A DNA stretch of 64,000 nucleotides, from NCBI GenBank assembly GCA_044347755.1, contig JBIKUE010000008.1, positions 1 to 64,000 of the forward strand, read 5' to 3'. The position numbers were made by a program, and so were the translations under genes. The notes beneath the pieces were generated by a model. It did not search any database, was not told the origin of the DNA, and saw nothing but the letters and a program-made list of their open reading frames with translations. This DNA is from M3007 sp044347755. Lineage in GTDB: Bacteria; Bacteroidota; Bacteroidia; Chitinophagales; Saprospiraceae. Shown one piece after another: positions 27,012 through 36,087 of this stretch; the first letter of the stretch is position 1; every line of letters begins with the position of its first letter.

Positions 27012-28730
27012 TTATCGTTGCACCACCAACCTTGCTACCCACCGCCCGGCTTTTCCCTGAAAGGCCAACAGATAGTAACCGGGATGCAGGGATTGAACGT
27101 TGAGGGTTGGAGCATTAGGGTACACTGCTTGTTGTGAAATAACCCGGCCGGTAAGGTCGGTTATGATGCAGAGTAGTTCTCGTTCTTCCTCCGGCCACCC
27201 TAGAGAAACAGATTCAGTGGCCGGGTTGGGGTAAACCTGGAGTATTTGTATAGCCGGTTCTGATTGCGTGCTGGATCCGGGTGTAACGTTTATCAGACAA
27301 GATTTACGGATGGTGTCAGTGCCCAGGGCATTTTCCACTACCAAAAGGACATCATATTCACCGGTTTGGGCATAAGTAACCGTCGGATTAGGCAGGTTGG
27401 AAGTGGCCGGATCTCCGCCTTCAAAATGCCAGGTCCAGGTGTCGGGCTGGTACGAGGATTGATTCTGGAAGGACAGAGGTGCGCCCACAGCAACCTGCGT
27501 ATTTGCCACTGCAAAATCAGCAACAGGCGCCCTGTTTTGGTCGGATTGGTAAGCCCTGATCTGAGAACCGCCAAAGGTGACCACCATGATACCATCTTTG
27601 GAAGGCGCAGGATTGCAATACACGTTATTGGGGGCAGGGAGTTGCCATTTGAAACTTTGAAGGTCCGGACGGAACGCTATGAATTGACCTTTTCCGGTAT
27701 TGAGTATGACTGTGGAATCGCCATCTATGGTCAGCGAGGGTTGCGACATATCCAATTCCACAGACTCGCTCATCACCGCACCGGTTTGACCGTTGATGCG
27801 TTTTACCCTGGCGGCATCGAACACGTAGAGGTTTCCCTGGTTGTCAATGGAAATATTTCCGCTCAGAGCAGCTCCGGTGGTGGTTGCAGGCGTATAAGCC
27901 CAGAGTTGATCAAAACTCGCGCCTTTGTCTTTAAAAGCATACAGTTTTCCTCCATCACGCCAGAAGTAGACCTCACCATTATCGCCCAACGTGAGTGGAT
28001 TTTCCTGATCTCCATCGCCTGGAATAGGGGAGGAGCTGTAGAGGTTTTGGCCGGTGTTCACATCCATGGCTGTTAACTTAATTGGGACGGAAATGCCACC
28101 TGTAATACGGTACACACGCTCGCCGCGGGTACCTAAAACCCATGAAGGACCAATAGCGATAACGGTGGAGTTGGTCCAAAGGGGCTCGCCGGTGTTCTTA
28201 TCGAGTCGCATCGTGAAGATGCCCTCTGTAATGGGGCCGTTCAGGATGGGGTCGCCGTTACAGGCGAATACAAAGCCCGGATACGCTCCAAAAGTGTGTG
28301 ATTTGATAGAGGAGCGCCATTTGATCTGCCCGGTTTCCGGGTATAGGGCATAAATAGAATCAGTGGCATAATCATGGGCATACACGGCATCCTGGGTAAA
28401 TCCGGTAGCGTATAGAATGCTGGTGTTGCTGATATTGGGTGAAGTCCATAGTAACGCCCCGGTTTGAAGGTTCCGACATTCGATTTTTCCTTTGTACGGA
28501 CTAAACGTGATACGGGAGGTTACAAACCGGTCTCCAAAGGTATACACCGCATTGCCCAGGGTAGTGGCAGCACTGGTAACAGTCCATTTGGCTATGGTAA
28601 CAGATTCCGGGCCGGCTATTTCTGTGCGGCCGTTGCGCAAACCGTTGCTGCCGAAGGTTGACCAATTTTGGGCAGGAAGGGTGGTGGACACTGTCAGTAT
28701 CAAAAACAGAAGGGAAATAATTTGATTCAT
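27012..28730 (-). CDS. Secreted PQQ-type propeller / PKD protein with T9SS sorting domain
   Basis: ATG 28730 gives 572 residues starting with a signal peptide (MNQIISLLFLILTVSTTLPAQ); the longer frame adds residues that overlap the divergent chitinase gene. Residues about 25-390 are repeated propeller blades of the PQQ/quinoprotein kind (NLQTGALLWTSP, PETGQIKWRSS, DKNTGEPLWTNS, INGQTGAVMS). A PKD domain follows at about 400-480 (PDTWTWHFEGGDP, YAQTGEYDVLLVVENALG). The last 75 residues are a T9SS sorting domain (ILQVYPNPATESVSLGW). There is no enzyme signature; the propeller is probably structural or binding. It is divergent from the GH18 gene with 57 bases between the start codons. Confidence 0.82.
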   Translation of the reverse strand: MNQIISLLFLILTVSTTLPAQNWSTFGSNGLRNGRTEIAGPESVTIAKWTVTSAATTLGNAVYTFGDRFVTSRITFSPYKGKIECRNLQTGALLWTSPNISNTSILYATGFTQDAVYAHDYATDSIYALYPETGQIKWRSSIKSHTFGAYPGFVFACNGDPILNGPITEGIFTMRLDKNTGEPLWTNSTVIAIGPSWVLGTRGERVYRITGGISVPIKLTAMDVNTGQNLYSSSPIPGDGDQENPLTLGDNGEVYFWRDGGKLYAFKDKGASFDQLWAYTPATTTGAALSGNISIDNQGNLYVFDAARVKRINGQTGAVMSESVELDMSQPSLTIDGDSTVILNTGKGQFIAFRPDLQSFKWQLPAPNNVYCNPAPSKDGIMVVTFGGSQIRAYQSDQNRAPVADFAVANTQVAVGAPLSFQNQSSYQPDTWTWHFEGGDPATSNLPNPTVTYAQTGEYDVLLVVENALGTDTIRKSCLINVTPGSSTQSEPAIQILQVYPNPATESVSLGWPEEERELLCIITDLTGRVISQQAVYPNAPTLNVQSLHPGYYLLAFQGKAGRWVARLVVQR

Positions 28731-28787
28731 GAAAAATGAAGAGGGCAGGTTTTCAGGTGACAGAGATTGTGTAGGTTTACCCTTGTT

Positions 28788-29897
28788 ATGAAACACTACT
28801 TGTTCATCGGCTTATGTTTGATCCTGTGCGCATCCTGCGCCGGATGGTCAAAGGTACAAAAAAGTACTCAAGTTAATATTGATGTAATTGCCTATTACGC
28901 AGGGAACGGCTCCGATCTTGACCAGTACCGGTTTGAGCAGTTGGATCAGGTGATCTTTAGTTTTTGCCATTTGCGCGGGAATGAACTGACCATCGACGAT
29001 GCTATGGATACCCTCACCATTCAGAAGTTGGTGGCACTCAAAAAACAGCATCCCCGGCTTAAGGTGTTGCTATCCCTGGGAGGATGGGGTGGTTGTGCTC
29101 CTTGTTCCGAAGTTTTTGCCACCGCAGAGGGTCGCTCTTCTTTTGTTCGTTCCGTAAAAAAACTCACACAGGATTTTCAAACGGACGGAATTGATCTGGA
29201 CTGGGAATATCCGGGTATAGAGGGTCATCCGGGGCATCTATTTCAACCGGCAGATAAGGCTAATTTTACGGCATTGGTGCGGGAGTTAAGGCAAGTACTT
29301 GGAAAAAAAGCCGAGATCAGTTTTGCTGCCGGCGGATTTGATGCGTTTTTCGAGGGTTCAGCAGAATGGAATAAGGTAATGCCGCTGGTCAACCGGGTGA
29401 ATATCATGACCTACGATCTGGTGAATGGGTACAGTACGGTGACCGGACATCATACGCCTTTGTACAGCTCACCCGGGCAACAACTTTCTGCGGATTATGC
29501 GATCAAGTATCTGGAAAGACTGGGCGTCCCGCGCAAAAAAATGGTGCTGGGTGCAGCCTTTTACGCACGGGTTTGGGAAAATGTGCCGGATCAAAACCAC
29601 GGTCTTTATCAGTCGGGAAAGTTTAAATCGTTTGTTCCTTATCAGCGGTTCCTGGCCACGATAAACGAAGCGGAAGGATTTCAATTTTATCGGGATACCA
29701 TTGCGCAGGCGCCGTATGCCTACAATGCGCAAAAAAAGTTGTTCGCAACGTTTGATGATCAGGAATCCATCCGCCAAAAAACCTTGTATACCTGTAAAGA
29801 ACAACTGGGAGGAATCATGTTCTGGCAACTCGTTGGCGATACCAGGGAAAACGGACTTTTAAATGCGATTAATTCGGCGCTCATGGAAAAAAAGTGA
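28788..29897 (+). CDS. GH18 glycoside hydrolase lipoprotein (chitinase-like)
   Basis: ATG 28788 gives 369 residues with a lipoprotein signal (LCASC, Cys17). The GH18 barrel is evident from SLGGW at 96-100 and the catalytic DGIDLDWEYP segment with Asp133, Asp136, Asp138 and the acid Glu140, then MTYDLVNGYS (about 205) and the terminal GGIMFWQLVGD strand. All catalytic residues of the DxxDxDxE motif are present, so it should be active on chitin or related GlcNAc polymers at the outer membrane or in the periplasm. A Cys-rich insert GGCAPCSEVF lies just after the SLGGW strand. It is divergent from the PQQ-propeller gene. Confidence 0.9.
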   Translation: MKHYLFIGLCLILCASCAGWSKVQKSTQVNIDVIAYYAGNGSDLDQYRFEQLDQVIFSFCHLRGNELTIDDAMDTLTIQKLVALKKQHPRLKVLLSLGGWGGCAPCSEVFATAEGRSSFVRSVKKLTQDFQTDGIDLDWEYPGIEGHPGHLFQPADKANFTALVRELRQVLGKKAEISFAAGGFDAFFEGSAEWNKVMPLVNRVNIMTYDLVNGYSTVTGHHTPLYSSPGQQLSADYAIKYLERLGVPRKKMVLGAAFYARVWENVPDQNHGLYQSGKFKSFVPYQRFLATINEAEGFQFYRDTIAQAPYAYNAQKKLFATFDDQESIRQKTLYTCKEQLGGIMFWQLVGDTRENGLLNAINSALMEKK

Positions 29898-29963
29898 ATA
29901 CATCGGAATTGGGCGAGCTACCACGAGGAGCATTATAGCAAGTTCTGTCTAACCTTTCAAACA

Positions 29964-29983
29964 GCGGCGGCTGAAACCGCCGG
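29964..29983 (+). other. Small GC hairpin between GH18 and gluconate genes
   Basis: CGGCGG at 29965-29970 pairs with CCGCCG at 29977-29982 around the loop CTGAAA. It lies 67 bases after the GH18 stop and 25 bases before the gluconate operon. It could be a weak terminator or a repeat scrap; no T-run follows. Confidence 0.35.
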
Positions 29984-30007
29984 TACATCAAACCCTTCAA
30001 ACTCCTC

Positions 30008-31891
30008 ATGTCCCCAGTCTACATCATCACCGGAGTTTCCGGGAGCGGAAAAACCACCATAGGTCAAATGCTGGCAGCCCATTTGGCTTGTCCTTTTGCT
30101 GACGCTGATGCGTTTCATCCGCCGGAAAATATCGCCAAGATGTCGGCCGGTCTCCCTTTGAATGATGCGGATAGAGCGGGTTGGTTGATTGCCTTAAATC
30201 AATACATTCGCCAGCGAGAAACTAGCCTGGTATTGGCTTGTTCTGCGCTGAAACAATCCTATCGCGAGCAACTCACACAGGGAATATCAGATGGGGAGTT
30301 CTATTGGATTCATCTGTATGGGGATATGGATTTGGTGCGTCGGCGTTTAGTGGGAAGAAAAGGTCATTTTATGCCGGAATCCTTGTTAGCATCACAGTTT
30401 GATGCCTGGGAAAAGCCGGATACAGGCCTGATGATTCATGTTTTGCAAACACCGGAGGAGATTCTCCGGCAAATTGTTTTTAAAATGGCGTTACCAACAC
30501 AATGGGGTGTAGTGGGCCTGGGTGTAATGGGCTTAAGCCTGACCAGAAACTTTGCCCGCCGTGGTTATTCAGTTTCATTGTACAACCGTCATGTGGCTGG
30601 CACGGAAGAAAAAGTGGCCGAAAAAGCAGTGGCCCAATACCCTGAACTTCAGGAAGCTCAAGCGTTTGAATCACTTCCTGATTTTGTTGCATCACTGGCC
30701 CGGCCCCGAAAAATACTGCTGATGGTTAACGCCGGAGCGGCTGTAGATCAGGTATACGAGTCTTTAATCCCGCTACTATCCCCCGGAGACATCGTCATGG
30801 ACGGTGGTAATTCTCACTATGAGGATACACAACGCAGGCAGCAACTAGCAGCGGGTCATGGACTGCATTTTCTGGGTATCGGCGTATCGGGCGGCGAATC
30901 GGGTGCGCTGAATGGTCCGGCCATCATGTGTGGTGGCGATGCGCAGGCGTATGCGCAAGTAGCTTCCGGACTGGAAACTATTGCTGCGAAGGATGCCGGC
31001 GAGCAAGCTTGTGCTGCCCTGATTGGGCCAGGCGGAGCCGGACATTTTGTCAAAATGGCGCATAATGGCATTGAATACGCCGAAATGCAACTGCTTGCGG
31101 AGGTTTACAGTGCACTCCGCTGGGATTTGCAATATACACCGGACCAAATCGCAGATCTGCTAACAGAATGGGCTGGAGAAGGGCTTCAAAGCTACCTGCT
31201 GGACATTACCATTGCTATTATGCGATACCGGGAGGGTGCAGATTGGCTGTTGGATAAAATATCCGACAAGGCCGCACACAAGGGCACCGGCAGTTGGGCC
31301 AGTATTGCGGCCAGCGAATTGGGGGCGCCCTTAACCATGATGACAGAGGCGCTTTTTGCCCGGTTTGTAGCCGCTCTGCGCGACAACCGGATAGCGTTGG
31401 CTGCTGCTTATACTGCGCCAAAAAACCGCGTTGTCTTGGATAAACTAGATCTCAAACAAGCCTATCAGCTGGCTAGGCTGATAAATCATCATCAGGGATT
31501 CCAGTTTATACAACTTGCATCAGAGTGGCATCAATGGCAGGTAAACCTGTCGGAACTAGCCCGCATTTGGACCAACGGCTGCATTATACGCTCCGAACTG
31601 ATGCAGCAAGCGCAGGTATACCTGTTGGAAAGTCCGGATTTGCTCCAGCATCCGGGCGTACGAAATACCGTGACGGAATTTTGGCCTGCTTTGCAACGCA
31701 CGGTATCAGCCTTGAGCTTTAGTTCACGGTCGTATCCTTGTTTGATGGCCGCTTTGGCCGCCTTGAATAGCAGTACTACGGCTAACTCAGCGGCACATCT
31801 TATACAGGCGCAGCGGGATTATTTCGGGGCACACTTATACGAACGTTTGGATGATCCAAGCGGCAAGAAATATCACACTCAATGGGCGTAA
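30008..31891 (+). CDS. Fused gluconokinase / 6-phosphogluconate dehydrogenase
   Basis: The 627-residue protein joins two consecutive enzymes. Residues 1-158 are a complete GntK-type gluconokinase with P-loop GVSGSGKT at 9-16, the DADAFHPPENIAKM motif at 32-45 and GRKGHFMP at about 116-123. From about residue 165 there is a full 6-phosphogluconate dehydrogenase: dinucleotide loop GLGVMG at 170-175, MDGGNSHYEDTQRR, the GVSGGESGALNGP catalytic segment and KMAHNGIEYAEM with the catalytic Lys near 348. Both parts have normal length (about 158 and 467). It would phosphorylate gluconate and oxidise the product to ribulose 5-phosphate with NADP(H). The permease gene follows 4 bases later, a clear operon. 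Confidence 0.93.
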   Translation: MSPVYIITGVSGSGKTTIGQMLAAHLACPFADADAFHPPENIAKMSAGLPLNDADRAGWLIALNQYIRQRETSLVLACSALKQSYREQLTQGISDGEFYWIHLYGDMDLVRRRLVGRKGHFMPESLLASQFDAWEKPDTGLMIHVLQTPEEILRQIVFKMALPTQWGVVGLGVMGLSLTRNFARRGYSVSLYNRHVAGTEEKVAEKAVAQYPELQEAQAFESLPDFVASLARPRKILLMVNAGAAVDQVYESLIPLLSPGDIVMDGGNSHYEDTQRRQQLAAGHGLHFLGIGVSGGESGALNGPAIMCGGDAQAYAQVASGLETIAAKDAGEQACAALIGPGGAGHFVKMAHNGIEYAEMQLLAEVYSALRWDLQYTPDQIADLLTEWAGEGLQSYLLDITIAIMRYREGADWLLDKISDKAAHKGTGSWASIAASELGAPLTMMTEALFARFVAALRDNRIALAAAYTAPKNRVVLDKLDLKQAYQLARLINHHQGFQFIQLASEWHQWQVNLSELARIWTNGCIIRSELMQQAQVYLLESPDLLQHPGVRNTVTEFWPALQRTVSALSFSSRSYPCLMAALAALNSSTTANSAAHLIQAQRDYFGAHLYERLDDPSGKKYHTQWA

Positions 31892-31895
31892 GTCT

Positions 31896-33239
31896 ATGTC
31901 TTATATACTCTTGCCTGCCGTGCTTTTCGGCATCGCCCTATTATTGTTCCTGATTGTTAAAGCCAAGTGGCCAGCCTTTATTGCCCTGCTTACGGTTTCC
32001 ATTGCCGTTGGTTTGCTGGCAGGTATGCCAGCCGATGTCGTGGTGAAAAGCATTGAAAAAGGCATGGGTGGCACTTTGGGGTATGTGGCTACCATCGTGG
32101 GCCTGGGCTCTATCCTGGGCGGTATTTTGGAAAAATCGGGTGGTTCCCAGGTTATTGCCCGCACCCTGTTGCAATGGTTTGGCTTGAACCGCGCCTCCAC
32201 AGCCATGGCGGTGGCCGGTTTTGTGATTGCCATTCCGGTGTTTTTTGATGTGGCATTCATTATTTTATACCCGGTTTTAGGGGCGTTGCAGCGCAAAACA
32301 GGGAAAAGTGTGCTGTTTTTTGCGCTTCCTTTATTGGCAGGGCTTGCAGTGGGGCATGCCTTTGTGCCCCCAACCCCGGGGCCAATTGCAGTGGCCAATA
32401 TTTTGGGCGCCGATTTGGGATGGGTGATTTTGTCGGGTATGGTGGTAGGATTCCCTACGGCTCTGGTGGCAGGTGTTTGGGCCGGGCGAAGGTTGGCGGC
32501 TGGAGTGAACCTGGATAGGCTGGTTGCGGCGCCGCAGGAAGAAACACCGGATGTTCCGATGCCGTCGGTATCGCTGGTGATGTGGATGATCTTTTTGCCC
32601 ATTGGGCTGATTCTGATGAATACCTGTATCCAGGCTGATTTATGGTTTGTGGCATCGGAAGGGTGGAAGCAGGCAGCCGGGCTGGCCGGGCATCCGTTCA
32701 CAGCTTTATTGCTGGCCAATATACTTGCCTGGTACCTGTTAGGGAGAAGGATGGGCTATTCCACGGCAGAACTTGGGCGTATTAGTACCCAATCATTCCA
32801 GTCGGCCGGAGTTATTATTTTACTAACCGGCGCCGGAGGGGCTTTTAAACAAATATTGGTAGATACAGGCGCCGGCGAAATGATGGCCAGAAGCGCCGAA
32901 GATGCCCATGTGCCCATTCTGGTGCTGGCTTTTCTGATGGCCGCCATTATCCGGGTGCTGCAGGGCTCAGCCACAGTGGCCATGGCTACTGCTGCCGGGA
33001 TTATAGCTCCTCTGGTAACCCAAAGTGGCATTTCCGGGTTGCCGCTGGCTTGCATTGTAACAGCCATTGCCTCTGGCGCATCCATCCTGTCGCATGTGAA
33101 CGACAGCGGATTTTGGCTGGTGAAGGAATATTTGGGTCTAACTGAACGGCAAACTTTCCGGAGCTGGACGGCTATGACAACGGTGCTGGGTGTGTGTGGT
33201 TTTTTGTTGTCGTGGGGTTTGTATTTACTGGTGCTATAA
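31896..33239 (+). CDS. gntP: GntP-family gluconate:H+ symporter
   Basis: ATG 31896 gives 447 residues; the upstream extension of the frame overlaps the previous gene and is not needed. It is a multi-span membrane protein of the GntP family, with the characteristic GHAFVPPTPGPIAVANILGA stretch and GAGGAFKQIL, VLQGSATVAMATAAGI and SHVNDSGFWLVKEY segments. It would import gluconate or a related sugar acid for the fused kinase-dehydrogenase encoded immediately upstream. Exact substrate specificity (gluconate, idonate, gluconate analogues) cannot be settled by eye, but the neighbour makes gluconate by far the most likely. Confidence 0.92.
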   Translation: MSYILLPAVLFGIALLLFLIVKAKWPAFIALLTVSIAVGLLAGMPADVVVKSIEKGMGGTLGYVATIVGLGSILGGILEKSGGSQVIARTLLQWFGLNRASTAMAVAGFVIAIPVFFDVAFIILYPVLGALQRKTGKSVLFFALPLLAGLAVGHAFVPPTPGPIAVANILGADLGWVILSGMVVGFPTALVAGVWAGRRLAAGVNLDRLVAAPQEETPDVPMPSVSLVMWMIFLPIGLILMNTCIQADLWFVASEGWKQAAGLAGHPFTALLLANILAWYLLGRRMGYSTAELGRISTQSFQSAGVIILLTGAGGAFKQILVDTGAGEMMARSAEDAHVPILVLAFLMAAIIRVLQGSATVAMATAAGIIAPLVTQSGISGLPLACIVTAIASGASILSHVNDSGFWLVKEYLGLTERQTFRSWTAMTTVLGVCGFLLSWGLYLLVL

Positions 33240-33242
33240 GGG

Positions 33243-33722
33243 CTAGCGGGTCAGTTTGCTCAATACCTCTTTAAGTTGTTCCTGTTTTTGCGTACCGATA
33301 CAAATCTTTTCACCACTTTTCAGCTCCAGTGCCAGTCCGTATTTGCCATTGACGTTGTAAATTTTGCCGTAACTGGCGCTGTAACGTACGCCCCAGCCAC
33401 CGACAAAGCCATAATTCACCACCTGAGCCGTTTTTACATCGCTCCACAAAATACTGCGGCGGCTGAAGGGGCGGAAGGCGAAGCGAATTTCCTGTTGATC
33501 TATATCGGTGTCCAACCGAATGCTCCAGAAAAAATACAAAAACACAACCTCGAACAGGAGCATGGCTACCAAACCGGCGTTGGGCATGGGGTTGTTGCCA
33601 AATGGAACACCTACTACCATTTGCTGATACAAACCCAAAACAGGGATAAACATGGTGCCGACTAATATGGCCCACAACCAGATTTGGGAAAAACGCTGAG
33701 ATTCGGTGAATATCGGAAGCAT
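33243..33722 (-). CDS. Small membrane protein with C-terminal PH-like domain
   Basis: The chosen start (33722) gives 159 residues. Two hydrophobic segments (FSQIWLWAILVGTMFIPVLGL and AGLVAMLLFEVVFLYFFW) precede a beta-rich C-terminal domain of about 85 residues with the pattern IDQQEIRFAFRPF.RRSILWSDVKTA, as in bacterial PH-like membrane proteins. It is convergent with gntP (3 bases between the stops) and lies downstream of the gene at 33761 on the same strand. Function unknown. Confidence 0.6.
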   Translation of the reverse strand: MLPIFTESQRFSQIWLWAILVGTMFIPVLGLYQQMVVGVPFGNNPMPNAGLVAMLLFEVVFLYFFWSIRLDTDIDQQEIRFAFRPFSRRSILWSDVKTAQVVNYGFVGGWGVRYSASYGKIYNVNGKYGLALELKSGEKICIGTQKQEQLKEVLSKLTR

Positions 33723-33760
33723 GTGTAAAAAAGTTGTCCAAATTTTTATCCTCCACAAAG

Positions 33761-34438
33761 CTAATCCTTTTCCTCATGTCTTCTGAACAGGATAAACTGT
33801 TTCAGTCCGACGAAAGCGTCGTTAGCGGGCAGGCTTTGCATATGTCTGGCCAGCAGATCAAAACCCTCTGGCCAAAACTGGTTATTCCAAAAACAATCGC
33901 CGATGACCTGGCCGTCCGGATGGCGGGCCACATAGGCTTTCACCCAATTAAAATCACCCGGCTCCATACGATTGGGGATTTCGGGCATCAGCAGTGTCAG
34001 CAGATCATCCGGGCGCTGGAAATCATTCCAACTGCCCTGATATTGTAAAGCACCTTTACTTATGTGGAAGCGCACCTCTTCATCTTCCATGTCAATGCTC
34101 AGGTCTTCTTCCGGATCAAATCGCCCCTCTAAAGCAGTATAAATGGTGTTAAAAATGCCGGAAAGATATTGGTCTGTAATGGTATACACCTGTTGTTCCA
34201 CGGTGTCTCCAAGTCCAACTACCTGCATGTCAATACCTCTGGGGAAGTACTCCGGATGTATGGTTAGAATCCAGAAAGGCAACATGGAAGGATGAAACTC
34301 GCCTTCTACAGGCCCGGAAGCTATCTCCAGTCCGCCGGGCAGTTCCAGCGCAGCATATTTTTGAGAAAATTCCACCGGGATACCGGCTTGTTCGAGGCTT
34401 TGGTGAAGGCTGTACAGGAGTAAATGATTGGGACTCAC
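33761..34438 (-). CDS. Conserved hypothetical protein, DUF6348-like
   Basis: The 225-residue soluble protein begins with GTG at 34438. It has no signal peptide, is acidic in the middle (DPEEDLSIDMEDEEVRF) and ends in FILFRRHEEKD. The layout and segments such as LPFWILTIHPEYFP and GDCFWNNQFWPEG recall the DUF6348 family, but I am recalling this without a profile search. No catalytic motif is evident. It forms a same-strand pair with the PH-like membrane protein. Confidence 0.55.
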   Translation of the reverse strand: MSPNHLLLYSLHQSLEQAGIPVEFSQKYAALELPGGLEIASGPVEGEFHPSMLPFWILTIHPEYFPRGIDMQVVGLGDTVEQQVYTITDQYLSGIFNTIYTALEGRFDPEEDLSIDMEDEEVRFHISKGALQYQGSWNDFQRPDDLLTLLMPEIPNRMEPGDFNWVKAYVARHPDGQVIGDCFWNNQFWPEGFDLLARHMQSLPANDAFVGLKQFILFRRHEEKD

Positions 34439-34510
34439 AGTTGGTTGAGTATTGACAATTATGGTTGACGATAAAGGTAATGCAGCAAGGCAAATAAGCG
34501 GTAGTGATGG

Positions 34511-35122
34511 CTATACACAGTATTGTTCCAGTGCGTTTCTTTCCCCTTTATTGGCAGGCTGAATCATTCTTCGGGCATTTGCTATGGAAATGGGGTTGTT
34601 CATAATCACATGCCAAAACACTCGTTTCAATTCCAACTGACGTTCTCTTGATTCAATATAAATCCTCCCTTTTAAGCGGGAATTGTCCTTTAGTGTGAGG
34701 AATATGATGTTGTTTACCCCAGACGAAGAAATCCAATCATTATTCTTGATCTTTTTCTTGAGCTTATTCCTATATTCTGAATAAGAGACATCAATTTTTT
34801 TGATTTGCTTCCACGGAATCGGTATGCCTTTCCAGATAATCTTGTCTGTTTCAAAGATAATAACACCGGGTTGATCATTATGGTCAAGCTCCTCCAATCC
34901 CGTGGAAGACCATCCCAATCCCAATCCAATCGTCAAAAGCAGCATGATTAAAAGGGTAACTGGTCTGCCTCCTGATATCACCCCGGTGCCATGTAAGATT
35001 AAAAGGAGAAAACTCGTCCCTATAATGACCTTGGCCACTAGCTCCATTTTTTTCAGATCCAATTCATGACTGAGTTCCAGCAGTGTTGCTTCATAAGATA
35101 TCAGAGGTGTTTCTGCTTGCAT
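34511..35122 (-). CDS. Hypothetical two-span membrane protein with PH-like tail
   Basis: 203 residues: an amphipathic N-terminus, two hydrophobic segments (VAKVIIGTSFLLLILHGTGVI and VTLLIMLLLTIGLGLGW), then a beta-rich cytosolic part containing GVIIFETDKIIWKGIPIPWK and a C-terminal helix. The layout parallels the protein at 33243, so both may be related PH-like membrane proteins. The base composition is more AT-rich than the neighbours. Function unknown. Confidence 0.55.
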   Translation of the reverse strand: MQAETPLISYEATLLELSHELDLKKMELVAKVIIGTSFLLLILHGTGVISGGRPVTLLIMLLLTIGLGLGWSSTGLEELDHNDQPGVIIFETDKIIWKGIPIPWKQIKKIDVSYSEYRNKLKKKIKNNDWISSSGVNNIIFLTLKDNSRLKGRIYIESRERQLELKRVFWHVIMNNPISIANARRMIQPANKGERNALEQYCV

Positions 35123-35213
35123 GATGACGTTGAATAATGGGTCAAATATCTACTCTGATTGGCCAGTTACCTGATTTGCTCGACGTAACAACTTTCGTTA
35201 AAGACCAATACCC

Positions 35214-35375
35214 ATGAAGTTGAGGAGGATAAAAGTGTTTTTGGGTATACTACTTGACATTTTGGTTTTAGTGTGCCATGTATTCTTGTATAAGCGAATA
35301 CAACCCATCCCTTGCCAATTGTATCCAATACAAAACTACCTTAATGATCATGCGTACACAACTTTTTATGGCTAA
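35214..35375 (+). CDS. Possible short membrane protein
   Basis: ATG 35214 opens a 53-codon frame giving a basic start (MKLRRIK), one hydrophobic segment (VFLGILLDILVLVCHVFLY) and a short polar tail. It overlaps the start of the interrupted secreted-protein gene at 35344 by 32 bases in another frame, a pattern compatible with translational coupling. There is no clear ribosome site and no family recognition, so it may be spurious. Confidence 0.25.
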   Translation: MKLRRIKVFLGILLDILVLVCHVFLYKRIQPIPCQLYPIQNYLNDHAYTTFYG

Positions 35376-36087
35376 CCTGTTGCTTTTGGCCGGCAATACG
35401 AGTGCTCAGACATCCTTTGTACATTGCTCATTGGATTCAGTTGTACTGGCCAATCTGCGTCAAAAACTGGTTTGTGAGGACAGCAGTTATAACCGAAAAC
35501 ACATACCCGTCTATTATTCCAGTTTTGCACATGCGCAACTGCAACATGAATCCTGTGCACTGCTAGTGGTGAACCAACTTAGTCCCTAAAAAACTGAAGG
35601 TTGCTTTTGGCGCCTGATTTCGTTGTTTATCGCTTATTATGTCCCGCATAACGCACTCTAAACGCCTAATCAAACCCCAAAATCATCACTTCAGTTTTTC
35701 AGTTACTAAATTGGTTCACCACTAGCCTGCGCCCTGTACTTTGATCAACTATTGGAATGTGGCGTGGATTTGTGTTTCGATGCGGCCTTGGAACCTCCTC
35801 AAGTAGTGGATTTTTTTAAGGAATCCTCTTTGAAAGAAAAAGAGGCTGAGCATCAGTTCCAGGAACGCTTTGGGCTACTATGTGATTTTGTAACAATGCA
35901 GGAATGTTATATCAGGATAAACCTGATGCACTATAAAGGAAGTTTAAAAGAAGATATAGATAACATGTTTCGGCAACTCACCTTCCATCATCCCCTGGAA
36001 TTGCGCCGGATCCTGATGGGAGAATATTGGTATATAGATGATTACTATTTAATGGCACAAAGAAGGGTCACAATTATTAAGGAATAG
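35344..36087 (+). pseudogene. Secreted hypothetical protein gene interrupted by a MITE
   Basis: The left part starts at ATG 35344 with a signal peptide (MIMRTQLFMANLLLLAGNTSAQ) and reads to codon 74 at 35565. A 159-bp insertion (35566-35724, the MITE body plus one TA copy) interrupts it. Deleting the insertion makes the frame continue without error through 35725-36084 (ESCALLACALYFDQLLECG across the join) to the stop at 36085, giving 194 residues in total. With the element present, translation stops at 35589. The family is unknown to me; the product looks secreted, with several Cys residues. The stop codon lies at the left edge of the next palindrome. Confidence 0.8.
35564..35724. mobile_element. 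MITE-like element inserted in a coding gene (TA target duplication)
   Basis: A 157-bp body (35566-35722) has inverted ends GTGGTGAACCAA and TTGGTTCACCAC, with the imperfect pairing extending to about 37 bases (33 matches, counting flanking CTA/TAG). TA occurs at 35564-35565 and 35723-35724. Removing the body plus one TA exactly restores the host reading frame, which supports a real insertion with a 2-bp TA duplication, as made by IS630/Tc1-mariner-type transposases. No transposase is encoded here. Confidence 0.82.

Noticed and set aside
28731..28796. Upstream extension of the PQQ-propeller gene to 28796
   Set aside because: It would overlap the divergent chitinase gene start, and a good signal peptide begins at 28730.
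35278..35589. A separate 103-residue protein starting at 35278
   Set aside because: The signal peptide begins at 35344, and the C-terminal residues are translated from the MITE, so this is the left half of the interrupted gene.
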